From NCBI RefSeq assembly GCF_021129215.1, contig NZ_JAJOLP010000001.1, positions 806,001 through 870,000 of the forward strand: 64,000 nt of DNA, given 5' to 3'. A program made the position numbers and the translations under genes. Below the pieces are notes generated by a model that worked only from the letters and a program-made list of their open reading frames with translations, made no database searches and was not told the origin of the DNA. The first letter of the stretch is position 1. Each line of letters opens with the position of its first letter. Of the stretch, positions 53,176 through 63,818 are shown piece by piece. Source of the stretch: Agromyces sp. S2-1-8. GTDB lineage: Bacteria > Actinomycetota > Actinomycetes > Actinomycetales > Microbacteriaceae.

Positions 53176-53934
53176 TCAGCGCACCAGGAACCACACCAGC
53201 GCGGCGACGCCGATCACGACGATCACGACGCGATACGCCGTCTGCGGGATGTGCCGCCCGTAGCGGCCGCCCAGCCACCCGCCGACGAACGCGCCGATCG
53301 CGATCGCGATCGCCGCCGGCCACGCCACCTCGGTGACGAGCACGAACACGATCGCCGCCGCGAGGTTCGCGGTCGAGGCCATCGCGTTCTTGTACGCGTT
53401 CGCGCGCACGAGCGAGCCCGCCATCGTGATCGAGAGCAGCGCGATGAGCAGCACGCCCTGCGCGGCGCCGAAGTACCCGCCGTACACCGCGGTGAGCCCG
53501 GCGACGGCCATGGTCGCCGCGGGGTGGTCGCGGTGCTCGGCCTGGCCGTGCAGCCGGGCGGTCCACCGGCGGATCACCGGCCCGAACACGACGAGCAGCA
53601 GGGCGACGACGATGAGCACCGGCACGATCATGTCGAACGCCTCGGTCGGCAGCTGCAGCAGCAGGAGCGCACCGGTCACGCCGCCCGCCGCGGAGAAGCA
53701 GAGGTAGAGCGTGAGCCGGCGCCACTCGCCGGCGAAGGCCGAGCGCCCGACGATCGTCGCCGTCAGCGAGGCCGGCAGCACGCCGACATTGTTCGTGACG
53801 TTCGCGAGCACGGGCGGGTAGCCGAAGGCGAGCAGCATCGGGAACGTCACGAGCGAGCCAGACCCGACGACCGAGTTGATCATGCCGGCGACGACGCCGC
53901 CGCCGGTGAGCACGAGGAATTCGACCGGGTTCAT
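53176..53934 (-). CDS. TauE/SafE family membrane transporter (second copy)
   Basis: 252 residues, about eight helices. First repeat VAGMINSVVGSGSLVTFPMLLAFG, second YGGYFGAAQGVLLIALL. It is a different branch from the protein at 45644 (VGSG instead of VGGG). Encoded upstream of FadR copy 2. Substrate unknown; the pair may handle an anion released by the same catabolic locus. Confidence 0.83.
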   Translation of the reverse strand: MNPVEFLVLTGGGVVAGMINSVVGSGSLVTFPMLLAFGYPPVLANVTNNVGVLPASLTATIVGRSAFAGEWRRLTLYLCFSAAGGVTGALLLLQLPTEAFDMIVPVLIVVALLLVVFGPVIRRWTARLHGQAEHRDHPAATMAVAGLTAVYGGYFGAAQGVLLIALLSITMAGSLVRANAYKNAMASTANLAAAIVFVLVTEVAWPAAIAIAIGAFVGGWLGGRYGRHIPQTAYRVVIVVIGVAALVWFLVR

Positions 53935-54029
53935 CGGGCGGTCACGGCGGTTCGGCGCATCCGTCGATTCAATCAGTTCGGATGCCTCGTGCCGCACACC
54001 GTGACGCCGCGCGAGCGCCTGCGTCGGGG

Positions 54030-54563
54030 CTACGCGCCGGTCGGCGCGACCCAGGCGGCGAAGGTGGGAGCGCTCAGGAAGGTGATCGCGCCGTCGGTCC
54101 GGACGACCACGGGGCTGATGCCCGAGCCCGGTTCGACGGGACCGGTGTAGGCGCCGGGCACCGGGTCGTTGGTCAGGGTGTACCCGGCCGTCGCGAGCGC
54201 TGCCTCCCACTCGGGCCAGGCCGCGTCATCGACGGCCAGTTGCGCGACATCGAGTGTGATGTCGGTGGCCTCCTTCCCCCAGCGGCAGCCGAGTGCGCCC
54301 GCGTCGAGCATCTCGCCGATGAACTCGGTGTGCGTGATCGTGTCGCGAGGGGTGAGTCCGTCGGCGTCGAGCTTCGCGTACGCCTCGTCGGTGAGCACGG
54401 TGTCGCATGTCGCGGCGGCGGCGGTCTCCGTCGGCTCCGTGCTCGGTGCGACGGTGGCGTCCGACGTGGGCTCCGTCGACGGCGCGCCCGTGCAGGCGCT
54501 CAGCCCGATCACGAGCAGCGGGAGGGCAGCGGTCAGGGCGAGGCGTTGCAGGGAACGGCGCAT
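54030..54563 (-). CDS. putative lipoprotein (DUF3558-like)
   Basis: 177 residues. Lipobox LSAC (Cys24) and a Thr/Ser/Pro-rich linker to about residue 50, then a small domain with two cysteines (TCDTVL near 53 and GCRWG near 92) resembling actinobacterial DUF3558-type lipoproteins. No function known. Single gene. Confidence 0.65.
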   Translation of the reverse strand: MRRSLQRLALTAALPLLVIGLSACTGAPSTEPTSDATVAPSTEPTETAAAATCDTVLTDEAYAKLDADGLTPRDTITHTEFIGEMLDAGALGCRWGKEATDITLDVAQLAVDDAAWPEWEAALATAGYTLTNDPVPGAYTGPVEPGSGISPVVVRTDGAITFLSAPTFAAWVAPTGA

Positions 54564-54643
54564 GAGCGCGAGTCTAGGGCTGCGTGGAGCCGCGGAGCAT
54601 CAGGGTGCTCCCCGACGCGCACGCCGGCGCTCGGCGCCAGTGA

Positions 54644-55075
54644 TCAGTCGGCCGAGAGCTCGAACGAGCGCCCGTGCACCTCCGTCGGGATGATGCGCAC
54701 CCAACGGTCCTTCGTCTCGGGCGCCCAGGGCCGGACGCCGAGTTCTTCGGCCGCCGCGATCTCGCTCTCGCGGTCGAACTCCTCTGCGGTGCCCTTCACG
54801 ACGACGCTGAACGCCTCGGTCGCCGAGTACCCGTCGACCTGGAACGCCACGCCGTGGTGGATGGTGAGCTCGAGCAGCTTCGTGCCTGCCGCGGTGCGGA
54901 ACACGATCACGGGTCGATCGCCGCGCGCGTCGAGCCGGTGGTTGACCGGGAAGATGTCGACCTCGCCCGCGGCCGCCAGTGCGATGCGCCCGTACGGGGC
55001 GGCCTCGATGCGTTCCCAGCACTCCTCGGGCGGCATCGATCGCGTCGGCGTGCGGCCCTCTGCTGTCTCGTCCAT
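54644..55075 (-). CDS. pyridoxamine 5'-phosphate oxidase-fold flavin-binding protein
   Basis: 143 residues of the split-barrel PNPOx-like family: CWERIEAAPYGRIALAAAG, IFPVNHRL, VIFRTAAGTKL, and a late DRWVRIIPTEVHGR. Such small actinobacterial proteins often bind F420 or FMN; the cofactor cannot be read from the sequence. ATG 55075. Confidence 0.8.
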   Translation of the reverse strand: MDETAEGRTPTRSMPPEECWERIEAAPYGRIALAAAGEVDIFPVNHRLDARGDRPVIVFRTAAGTKLLELTIHHGVAFQVDGYSATEAFSVVVKGTAEEFDRESEIAAAEELGVRPWAPETKDRWVRIIPTEVHGRSFELSAD

Positions 55076-55127
55076 GCTTCGATTCTGGTCGCTTCGGCGG
55101 GCGGCCGGAAGAGGGCGCAGGCTCTGC

Positions 55128-56300
55128 TCAGCCGAGGTCGATCGGCCGGAACCCCGCGCCGTCGAGCGTGCCGACGGGTGCCGCGATCGCACCGTAGCGG
55201 CTGCGCACGCCGAGGGCCGAGGCATCGGGGTTCGCGTAGAGGTACGCGGCGACCACCCGGTACTCGGCGAGCCGGCCGTCGGGGACGCGACTCTCGCGGA
55301 TCGGCTCGCCTCCGAGGAGCGCCGCAGCCAGTGCGGTCCAGTACGTGCCGATCCCGCGGAACGCGCGGGCAGGGCGCTGGGGCTCGGCATCGGCCAGGAG
55401 GAGGTCGTTGCTCGTGCTCGCGCAGGCGATCGCGAGCCGGCGACCGAGCTCCGAGTACTCGGCGAACCCGTCGACGAGCGCCTCGTACCTGAGCCAGCCG
55501 GCTGCGCGGACGACGCTGCGCAGCTCCCGGCCCGCGCCGGTCACGACGCCGAACGGCACGTCGAGGGCGGCGGTCACGACCTGGTCGAGGGAGCGGGAGT
55601 CGCCGTCGTACTGGATGAATCGGCCGATGTAGCCGCGCTCGCCGCCGCCGTCTCCGCGCGCGGCGGGGCCGGCCGTGCGCTCCTCCTCCACCTGACGGCG
55701 GATGCGGTCGAGGTTCTCGTCGGCCTGCTCGAGGAGCGCCGCCGACAGGGCGAAGAGGCGGTCGACCTCGCGCGGGAGCTGGCGAGCGGACTTGTAGCGG
55801 AAGTCGTGCTCGAGCTCCGACCACGTGTCGGACAGGGCGGTGCGCAGCTGCACCTCGACGAGCGGGGCGTCGACCTCGGCGTCACCGCCGCCCCGCCGGC
55901 CGGATGAGCCGGCGATCTGGCCGACGAACTGCACCGATCGATATCCGAAGGCATCGATCGGGAGGAGCTCGGACTTGTCGACCCAGGAGTCGTCGTCGAC
56001 GATGAGCGCCTCACGGACGACCTGCTCCATGGCGGGGAGGTCGCCTTCGAAGTGCGCGATCACGCGGACGCCGAGGATGTCGCGCACCTCGCGGTCGGGG
56101 GCGCGGCGCACCTTCCGCTCGAACGACTCGCGCGACTTCACCCGCGCGGTGACCTGGAAGTAGCGGAAGCCGGCCGCGTCGAGGCGGCGGGCGAAGTCGG
56201 CCTCGATGCGACTGCGCAGGCGACGGTACCGTCGCAGCTCGCGGTCGTACCGGGCGAGTTCTGCGGCGACGAGCTGTTCGTCGTCCTCGCGCGCATCCAT
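55128..56300 (-). CDS. RelA/SpoT-domain protein, putative (p)ppGpp synthetase-like
   Basis: 390 residues. Residues about 45-200 carry the synthetase core: RVKSRESFERKV, RDILGVRVIAHFEGD, DAFGYRSVQFVG, and VEVQLRTALSDTWSELEHDF. No HD hydrolase or TGS/ACT domains are present, so it resembles a small alarmone synthetase with an extra C-terminal domain (about 215-390) that is not recognised. Product could be (p)ppGpp or another pyrophosphorylated nucleotide. Divergent from the dnaK operon. Confidence 0.75.
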   Translation of the reverse strand: MDAREDDEQLVAAELARYDRELRRYRRLRSRIEADFARRLDAAGFRYFQVTARVKSRESFERKVRRAPDREVRDILGVRVIAHFEGDLPAMEQVVREALIVDDDSWVDKSELLPIDAFGYRSVQFVGQIAGSSGRRGGGDAEVDAPLVEVQLRTALSDTWSELEHDFRYKSARQLPREVDRLFALSAALLEQADENLDRIRRQVEEERTAGPAARGDGGGERGYIGRFIQYDGDSRSLDQVVTAALDVPFGVVTGAGRELRSVVRAAGWLRYEALVDGFAEYSELGRRLAIACASTSNDLLLADAEPQRPARAFRGIGTYWTALAAALLGGEPIRESRVPDGRLAEYRVVAAYLYANPDASALGVRSRYGAIAAPVGTLDGAGFRPIDLG

Positions 56301-56363
56301 GATCGGCAGGCTACTGCCTCGGGCGGAATGCCGCGCGGGCGGAATACTGAGCGCCCGCCGTGA

Positions 56364-56384
56364 GTTGAGTCAAGTACACTCAAG
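56364..56384. promoter_or_regulatory. HspR operator (HAIR element) 1
   Basis: GTTGAGT-CAAGTAC-ACTCAAG matches the HAIR consensus CTTGAGT-N7-ACTCAAG with one mismatch. Upstream of dnaK, near TTGACA at 56400-56405. Confidence 0.85.
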
Positions 56385-56426
56385 TTTCGCCCCGCCGACT
56401 TGACACGTTCACGTGGCACTGAAAGG

Positions 56427-56447
56427 CTTGAGTCGTCAAGGCTCAAG
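56427..56447. promoter_or_regulatory. HspR operator (HAIR element) 2
   Basis: CTTGAGT-CGTCAAG-GCTCAAG matches CTTGAGT-N7-ACTCAAG with one mismatch. Together with element 1 it brackets the likely dnaK promoter. HspR is the last gene of the same operon, closing an autoregulatory loop with DnaK as co-repressor (family knowledge). Confidence 0.85.
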
Positions 56448-56506
56448 TCTTGACGCATCTGACTTCGGTTGCGGGCCAGGAAGGCCGAACCGGTATCCGG
56501 CGAAGG

Positions 56507-56548
56507 GGTCTCGACACGCGTCGCGCTGCGCGGCACTACTCGACCACC
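56507..56548. repeat. interspersed repeat copy in the dnaK 5' untranslated region
   Basis: GGTCTCGACACGCG...CACTACTCGACCACC, ending 26 bp before the dnaK ATG and downstream of the HAIR elements, so it should be transcribed in the dnaK leader. Same family as 13601, 26536 and 59090. Confidence 0.75.
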
Positions 56549-56574
56549 GAACGCCGGGAGAAGGAGAAACACAC

Positions 56575-58446
<1,872 letters not shown>

Positions 58447-58448
58447 TC

Positions 58449-59069
58449 ATGACCGACGAGCAGAACCAGAACCACGAGGAGCCGGTGATCCGCGACAAGC
58501 GGCGCATCGACCCCGAAACCGGTGAGGTTCGGCAGCCGGCCGCCGACGGGGCGCCCGAGGAGGGCGCCCCCGAGGCATCCGACCTCATCGAGGACGAGAC
58601 CGAGCTCACCGTCGACGACATCCTGAACGCGGCGAACGCCGAGGTGCAGGAGCCGAGCGACGAGCACCTCGCCGACCTCAAGCGGGTGACCGCCGAGTAC
58701 GCGAACTACCGCAAGCGCACCGAGGCGAACCGCGAGATCGAGCGCGAGCGCGCAGTCGGTGCGGCCGTCGCCGTGCTGCTGCCGGTGCTCGACGACCTCG
58801 ACCGCGCCGAGAAGCACGGCGACCTCGAGGCGGACTCGCCCTTCGCGACGATCGCCGCGAAGCTGCGCGGCGCCGTCGAGAAGCTCGGGCTCGCCGCGTT
58901 CGGCGAGGTCGGCGAGCCGTTCGACCCGCAGCGCCACGAGGCGATCTTCCAGCAGCCCAGTGACGAGGTCGAGGTCGACACGGTCGCCGATGTCGTCGAG
59001 ACCGGGTACACGCTGGGCGGCGTGCAGCTGCGCGCCGCGAAGGTCGTCGTCAAGACGCCGGCGGCCTAG
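58449..59069 (+). CDS. grpE: nucleotide exchange factor GrpE
   Basis: 206 residues. Acidic N-terminus, long coiled-coil ([29 protein letters not shown]) and the C-terminal beta domain with [21 protein letters not shown]. Releases ADP from DnaK. Two base pairs after dnaK. Confidence 0.97.
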   Translation: MTDEQNQNHEEPVIRDKRRIDPETGEVRQPAADGAPEEGAPEASDLIEDETELTVDDILNAANAEVQEPSDEHLADLKRVTAEYANYRKRTEANREIERERAVGAAVAVLLPVLDDLDRAEKHGDLEADSPFATIAAKLRGAVEKLGLAAFGEVGEPFDPQRHEAIFQQPSDEVEVDTVADVVETGYTLGGVQLRAAKVVVKTPAA

Positions 59070-59089
59070 CCCCGCCGCACCCACTCCCC

Positions 59090-59155
59090 GGTGGTCGAGT
59101 AGCGAAGCGTCTCGAGACCCGCGCATCAGGTCTCGACACGCGCTACTCGACCACC
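59090..59155. repeat. interspersed repeat pair between grpE and dnaJ
   Basis: GGTGGTCGAGTAGCGAAGCG...GAGACC (59090-59119) and inverse GGTCTCGACACGCGCTACTC...ACC (59129-59155). Together they can fold into a long hairpin in the operon mRNA. Same family as the pair inside the permease gene. Confidence 0.78.
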
Positions 59156-59193
59156 GGACCCATTTCAGACAGACTCAGAGAGAGGAGGTGCCG

Positions 59194-60183
59194 ATGGCCA
59201 GTCAGGACTGGTTCGACAAGGACTTCTACCAGGTGCTCGGCGTCTCCAAGGACGCGAGCGACGCGGAGATCAAGAAGGTCTACCGCAAGCTCGCGCGCAA
59301 GTACCACCCCGACCAGAACCCGGGCGACGCTGCGGCCGAGGCGAAGTTCAAGGAGATCAGCGAGGCGAACGCGGTGCTCTCCGACCCCGAGCAGCGCAAG
59401 GAGTACGACGCGATCCGGGCGATGGGCACGGGCGCGCGGTTCACCGCGCCGGGCGCCGGCGGCCAGGGCGGCTTCGACGACGTCTTCGGCGGCATGTTCG
59501 GCCAGGGCGGCGGGCAGCGCTACACGTTCCAGCAGGGCGGCGGCGCCGAGTACGACGACCTGCTCAGCGGGCTGTTCGGGGGCGGCCGGTTCGGCCAGTC
59601 GACCGGCGGATACCGCGGGTTCGGCGGCCCGACCAAGGGCCGGGACGTCTCGGCGACGACGACGCTCGACTTCATCACCGCCACCAAGGGCGACCAGGTC
59701 ACCCTGCAGACGGCCGACGGCAAGCCGATCACGGTGCGCATCCCGGCGGGCGTCTCGGACGGCCAGAAGATCCGGCTGCGCGGCAAGGGCCATCCCTCGC
59801 CCGACGGCGGCGAGACGGGCGACCTCATCCTCACCGTCAACGTGCGCAAGCACCCCGTCTTCGAGCGCGACGGGCTCAACCTGCGGGTCACCGTGCCGGT
59901 GACCTTCACCGAGGCCGCGCTCGGCGCGACCATCCAGGTGCCGACCCTCGGCGGCGACCCCGTGAAGCTCAAGGTCGCGCCCGGCACGCCGAGCGGCCGC
60001 GTGCTGCGCGTGAAGGGGCGCGGCGTCGAGACCAAGAAGGGCACGGGCGACCTGCTCGCGGTCGTGCAGATCGCGGTGCCGTCGCACCTCTCGAAGGACG
60101 CGCAGGCGGCCGTCGAGGCACTCGCCGCGGCGCTGCCCGACGAGAACCCGCGCGACGAACTGCTCGCGAAGGCCCGGGGCTGA
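59194..60183 (+). CDS. dnaJ: DnaJ-type co-chaperone without zinc finger (CbpA-like)
   Basis: 329 residues. J domain with HPD at 38-40, Gly/Phe-rich region (about 75-145), then the two C-terminal beta domains ([21 protein letters not shown]). The CxxCxGxG zinc-binding repeats of DnaJ proper are absent, as in the actinobacterial DnaJ1/CbpA-like group within hspR operons. Stimulates DnaK ATPase. AGAGGAGGTG precedes the ATG. Confidence 0.93.
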   Translation: MASQDWFDKDFYQVLGVSKDASDAEIKKVYRKLARKYHPDQNPGDAAAEAKFKEISEANAVLSDPEQRKEYDAIRAMGTGARFTAPGAGGQGGFDDVFGGMFGQGGGQRYTFQQGGGAEYDDLLSGLFGGGRFGQSTGGYRGFGGPTKGRDVSATTTLDFITATKGDQVTLQTADGKPITVRIPAGVSDGQKIRLRGKGHPSPDGGETGDLILTVNVRKHPVFERDGLNLRVTVPVTFTEAALGATIQVPTLGGDPVKLKVAPGTPSGRVLRVKGRGVETKKGTGDLLAVVQIAVPSHLSKDAQAAVEALAAALPDENPRDELLAKARG

Positions 60184-60184
60184 C

Positions 60185-60598
60185 ATGAACGAGACGAGCC
60201 CGCTCTTCGTCATCTCGGTCGCAGCCGAGCTCGCGGGCATGCACCCGCAGACGCTGCGGCAGTACGACCGGCTGGGCCTCGTCTCGCCGACGCGCACGGC
60301 GGGCAAGTCGCGCCGCTACTCGATGCGCGATGTCACCCAGCTGCGCGAGATCGCGCAGCTGTCGAGCGAGGGCGTGAGCCTCGAAGGCATCCGCAGGGTG
60401 CTCGGGCTCGAAGACGAGGTGCAGTCGCTGCGGGCCCGCGTGCGCGAGCTCGAGGCGGCACTGGCCGACGAGATGCTCAACCGCCCGGGCCGGCGCATCT
60501 TCGCGGCCGGCTCGGCCGGAGAGGTGATCACCCTCAAGGCCGGCACGCGCGCGCGCCGTGAGAACGCCGTCGTCGTCTGGCGCCCGCTCGAACGCTGA
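60185..60598 (+). CDS. hspR: heat shock repressor HspR (MerR family)
   Basis: 137 residues. MerR-type winged helix with HPQTLRQYDRLGLVSPTRT (20-38) and RRYSMRDVTQL, then a coiled-coil and a C-terminal tail. Binds the HAIR elements upstream of dnaK. Starts 1 bp after dnaJ; last gene of the operon. Confidence 0.95.
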   Translation: MNETSPLFVISVAAELAGMHPQTLRQYDRLGLVSPTRTAGKSRRYSMRDVTQLREIAQLSSEGVSLEGIRRVLGLEDEVQSLRARVRELEAALADEMLNRPGRRIFAAGSAGEVITLKAGTRARRENAVVVWRPLER

Positions 60599-60606
60599 AC
60601 GTCAGC

Positions 60607-60642
60607 GCGTCGTCCGGCATTCGGGCGAATGCCGGACGACGC
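60607..60642. terminator. long hairpin between convergent hspR and ScyD-like genes
   Basis: GCGTCGTCCGGCATTCG, 2-nt loop, and its perfect 17-bp complement, starting 9 bp after hspR and ending 21 bp before the convergent stop. No T-run. Very likely a bidirectional transcription barrier. Confidence 0.75.
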
Positions 60643-60662
60643 GGGCTCGTGCCGATGAGGCC

Positions 60663-61751
60663 TCAGCGGCCCCGGACGGGGTACGAGACGATCTGCCCGT
60701 CGCCGAAGACGCCGGCCGAGACGACCACCTTGCCGCTCTGCCACTCGACGCCGGCCGGGCTGTCGACCTCGGCGAACGTCGAGACCGATCCGTCGCGCGT
60801 GATCGCCGACACCTTGCCGCCGAACATCTGGCTGACGTAGACCGTGCCGTTCGGCGCCACCGCGAGTCCGGTCGCTCCGGCGAAGCCGGTGGCGACCAGC
60901 GCGGAGTCCCCGCTCACCGGGTCGACGCGGTAGACCGAGCCGTAGGGGAATCCGAGCCCGGGCGCACCGGGAAGGGTCGACACGTAGAGCATCCCGTCGG
61001 TGCCCATCTCGACGTCGGTCGGCACGGGCTCGGCGTCGTAGGTCAGGCCGACGACGCACTCGTCGAGCACGATCGGCTGCCCCTCGACCTCGCCGACCAC
61101 GCGCATCTCTTCGGTGACCACGAGCGGCTGCGGGGGCAGCACGGCGACCGTCGAGACCTCGTCGCCGACGACCTTCAGCACCGCGTTCATGCCCGAGTCG
61201 GCGACGTAGGTCACGCCGGGCAGCGCCAGCGTGCCGTACGCGTGGGTGTCGACCAGCCCCTGGTAGCGCGGGTTCACGAACGGCGGCAGCGTCGCGGCGC
61301 ACTCGTCGGAGATCTCCTCGAATCCGTACCAGCTGTCGCCGTCGGGGTTGTTGGCCTGCTCCCACGCGAGCAGGTCGATCGACGTGTCGCCGGCGGGGCC
61401 GCTCGACTTCAGCCACGACCCCTCGATCGTCTGCTCGTCTCCGGCGCGTTCGCTCCAGGTGACGGTCGGGCCGAGCACCGAGACGCCGGTCGAGTCGGGG
61501 CCCTGCGAGAGGGTCTCGCTGCTTCCGCCGGCGATGCGGGTGACCTCGCCGAGGAACGACTGGCCCACGGTGATGACGCCGTCGGCCGACAGGTCGAACG
61601 TCAGCGGGCCGACGAGGTGCTCGGCCAGCACCGTGGGCGGGCCCGAGCTCGGCGCCTTCGGCGCGGCGGTCGCCGGCGCGGCGACGGCGGTCGTCGCGCC
61701 GATCGCGACGACGGCGGCGGCGGCAGCGGTGAGTGGGATTGAACGGCGCAT
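60663..61751 (-). CDS. secreted ScyD/ScyE-like beta-propeller protein
   Basis: 362 residues. Cleavable signal peptide (AAAAAVVAIGATTAVAAPATAAP), then repeated beta-propeller blades: DVEMGTDGMLYVSTLPG, VYRVDPVSGD, LAVAPNGTVYVSQ, and VSAITRDGSVSTF, as in ScyD/ScyE and NHL-type proteins. In cyanobacteria relatives are linked to scytonemin genes; the actinobacterial role is unknown. GGAG 6 bp before ATG 61751. Confidence 0.8.
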   Translation of the reverse strand: MRRSIPLTAAAAAVVAIGATTAVAAPATAAPKAPSSGPPTVLAEHLVGPLTFDLSADGVITVGQSFLGEVTRIAGGSSETLSQGPDSTGVSVLGPTVTWSERAGDEQTIEGSWLKSSGPAGDTSIDLLAWEQANNPDGDSWYGFEEISDECAATLPPFVNPRYQGLVDTHAYGTLALPGVTYVADSGMNAVLKVVGDEVSTVAVLPPQPLVVTEEMRVVGEVEGQPIVLDECVVGLTYDAEPVPTDVEMGTDGMLYVSTLPGAPGLGFPYGSVYRVDPVSGDSALVATGFAGATGLAVAPNGTVYVSQMFGGKVSAITRDGSVSTFAEVDSPAGVEWQSGKVVVSAGVFGDGQIVSYPVRGR

Positions 61752-61890
61752 CGGGTACTCCGACCTTGATCGAACTGCGCATCCGCCCTTTGCGCACGCT
61801 CCGGCACGCACGGAAAGCCTCGGGTGGGCGGATCCGCGTCCGAACGTACTCCGGTCGGGCGGGCCCCTCCACCCCCCGTTCGAGTGCGGG

Positions 61891-62574
61891 TCAGCGACCC
61901 CAGGCCGAGGCGGGCGCCTCGACGACCTCATACGGGCGGGAGCTCCAGTGGGTGCCGTAGCCGTAGTGGCTCGACGCCCACGGCGAGGCCCAGATCGCCT
62001 GCGCCGTCGCGTCGGCCGAGTCTCCGCGCTCGAGCGCGGCCTCGACCTCGGGGTACCGCCCCGAGCCGATGTTCGCGGCCGCGTAGTACGCCGCGTCGAC
62101 GAGCGTCGCGTAGCTGCCGAGTCCGGAGCCGCCGCCCGAGCCCATGCCGTTGTTGAGCGGGTTGTTGCGGTTCCACCAGTTGTCGGCGCCGTTCTCCTGG
62201 CGCATCCACCGCATCATGAACGTCACGTTCTCGTCGGTGAGCGGCCAGCCGCCGTCGACGATCACGAGCTTCGCCCAGTCGAGGTTGGTGCCGCCCGCGA
62301 TGAGCGTCTCGGGACCCGTCGACGCGACGTACGACTCGGTCGAGACGGCGGTGGCGGATGCCTCGCCGTCGACCCGCACCGACTGGGCGGCCGCGCGGAA
62401 GGAGTCGGCGGCGTCGCTCGCGGCGGCGGCCGCCTCGATCGTCGCGGGGTTCACCTGCGGGGCGAGCGACACGGTCGCGAGCAGGCCGAACACGGCGGCC
62501 GTTCCGAGTACGCCGGCGAAGCGGCGGACGAATCGCCCGCCGCGAGTCGCGCCCCCGTGCCGTTCTCGCCGCAT
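61891..62574 (-). CDS. secreted protein with lysozyme-like domain
   Basis: 227 residues. A basic N-terminus and membrane/signal segment (FAGVLGTAAVFGLLATVSLAP) are followed by a linker to about 85, then a domain resembling endolysin-type muramidases: WMRQENGADNWWNRNNPLN, with Glu in RQENG as candidate catalytic residue, and a C-terminal AIWASPWASSHYGYG. Likely acts on peptidoglycan outside the cell; activity is inferred. Confidence 0.6.
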   Translation of the reverse strand: MRRERHGGATRGGRFVRRFAGVLGTAAVFGLLATVSLAPQVNPATIEAAAAASDAADSFRAAAQSVRVDGEASATAVSTESYVASTGPETLIAGGTNLDWAKLVIVDGGWPLTDENVTFMMRWMRQENGADNWWNRNNPLNNGMGSGGGSGLGSYATLVDAAYYAAANIGSGRYPEVEAALERGDSADATAQAIWASPWASSHYGYGTHWSSRPYEVVEAPASAWGR

Positions 62575-62684
62575 GCGGACCCGAGGGTAGCAAACCGAGC
62601 CGGGTACCGCACCCAGCTTCCACCTCGCCGGCGGGCGGGCGAGCTCACGAGCGCCTCGGGACGTTCGCCGCGTAGCCTTGGCTC

Positions 62685-63818
62685 ATGCCTCTCGACTTCG
62701 GCGCGCTCCGCCGACATCCCGATGTCGAGGGGCCGGGGCTCGAAGCCGTCGACGCGGCCGATCGGCTCATCCTCGACGAGGCGGCCGGTCGTCTCGCGAA
62801 GAGCGAGCCCGACGCGGTCGCCGTCATCGACGACGCGTACGGAGCGCTCGCCCTCGGCGCGGCCGATGCGATCGGCGCCGACGCCGCGCATCCCGTCCGC
62901 GCGCACCAGGACCTCATCACGGGCGAACGCGCGCTCGCCGAGAACGCCGGACGACTCGGGCTCGCCGGCGCGGTCGACTCGCTGCCCCTCGCGCCCGGGC
63001 TCGTCGCCGGCGCGCGCCTCGTGCTCGCACGGCTGCCCCGCCCGCTCGACCGGCTCGACGAGGTCGCCGCGCTCGTGGCCGGCCACGCGGCATCCGGGGT
63101 CGTGTTCGTGGCGGGCGGCCGCATCAAGCACATGTCGCTCGCGATGAACGACGTGCTGCTCCGGCACTTCGAGCGCGTCGACGTCTCGCACGCGCGGCAG
63201 AAGTCGCGCGTGCTCGTCGCGTCGGGTGCCCGCACGGGGGCCGAACCCGGATGGCCCCGGCACGAGCGGCACGGCGATCTCGGCCTCGAGGTCGTCGCGC
63301 ACGGCGGCGTGTTCGCGGGTGCCGGCGTCGACATCGGCACGCGGTTCCTGCTCGGCGAGCTGGGTGCGGCGATGCCGGATGCCCCGACCGCGGTCGATCT
63401 CGCCTGCGGCACCGGTGTCGTGGCCGCGTGGCTCGCGCGCGAGCGCCCGGGTGTGCGAGTCGTCGCCACCGACCGGTCGGCCGCGGCCGCGGCATCCGCC
63501 CGTGCGACCGCCGAGGCGAACGGCGTCGGCGACCGCGTCGAGGTGACGCAGGCCGACGGGCTCGAGCGGCTCGCCGAGGCGAGCGAGCGGCTCGTGGTGC
63601 TGAACCCGCCCTTCCACAGCGACGCTGCGCTCTCGACCGGCATCGCCGCCCACCTCTTCGCCGACGCGGCGCGGGTGCTCGCGCCCGGCGGCGAGCTCTG
63701 GTGCGTCTGGAACTCGCACCTCCGCTACCGTCCGATGCTCGAGCGCACGGTGGGGCCGACCCGGCAGATCGCGCGCAACCCGAGGTTCACGGTCACGGCC
63801 TCGAGGCGCGACGGGTGA
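62685..63818 (+). CDS. RsmC/RlmG-like class I SAM-dependent methyltransferase
   Basis: 377 residues in two halves. The N-terminal one (1-190) is a degenerate methyltransferase fold. The C-terminal one has SAM motif VDLACGTGVVAAWLA and the catalytic NPPFH of guanine-N2 rRNA methyltransferases (RsmC/RlmG). ATG 62685 lacks a ribosome site and is close to a -10-like TAGCCT, so it may be leaderless. Overlaps the next gene by GTGA. Confidence 0.85.
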   Translation: MPLDFGALRRHPDVEGPGLEAVDAADRLILDEAAGRLAKSEPDAVAVIDDAYGALALGAADAIGADAAHPVRAHQDLITGERALAENAGRLGLAGAVDSLPLAPGLVAGARLVLARLPRPLDRLDEVAALVAGHAASGVVFVAGGRIKHMSLAMNDVLLRHFERVDVSHARQKSRVLVASGARTGAEPGWPRHERHGDLGLEVVAHGGVFAGAGVDIGTRFLLGELGAAMPDAPTAVDLACGTGVVAAWLARERPGVRVVATDRSAAAAASARATAEANGVGDRVEVTQADGLERLAEASERLVVLNPPFHSDAALSTGIAAHLFADAARVLAPGGELWCVWNSHLRYRPMLERTVGPTRQIARNPRFTVTASRRDG

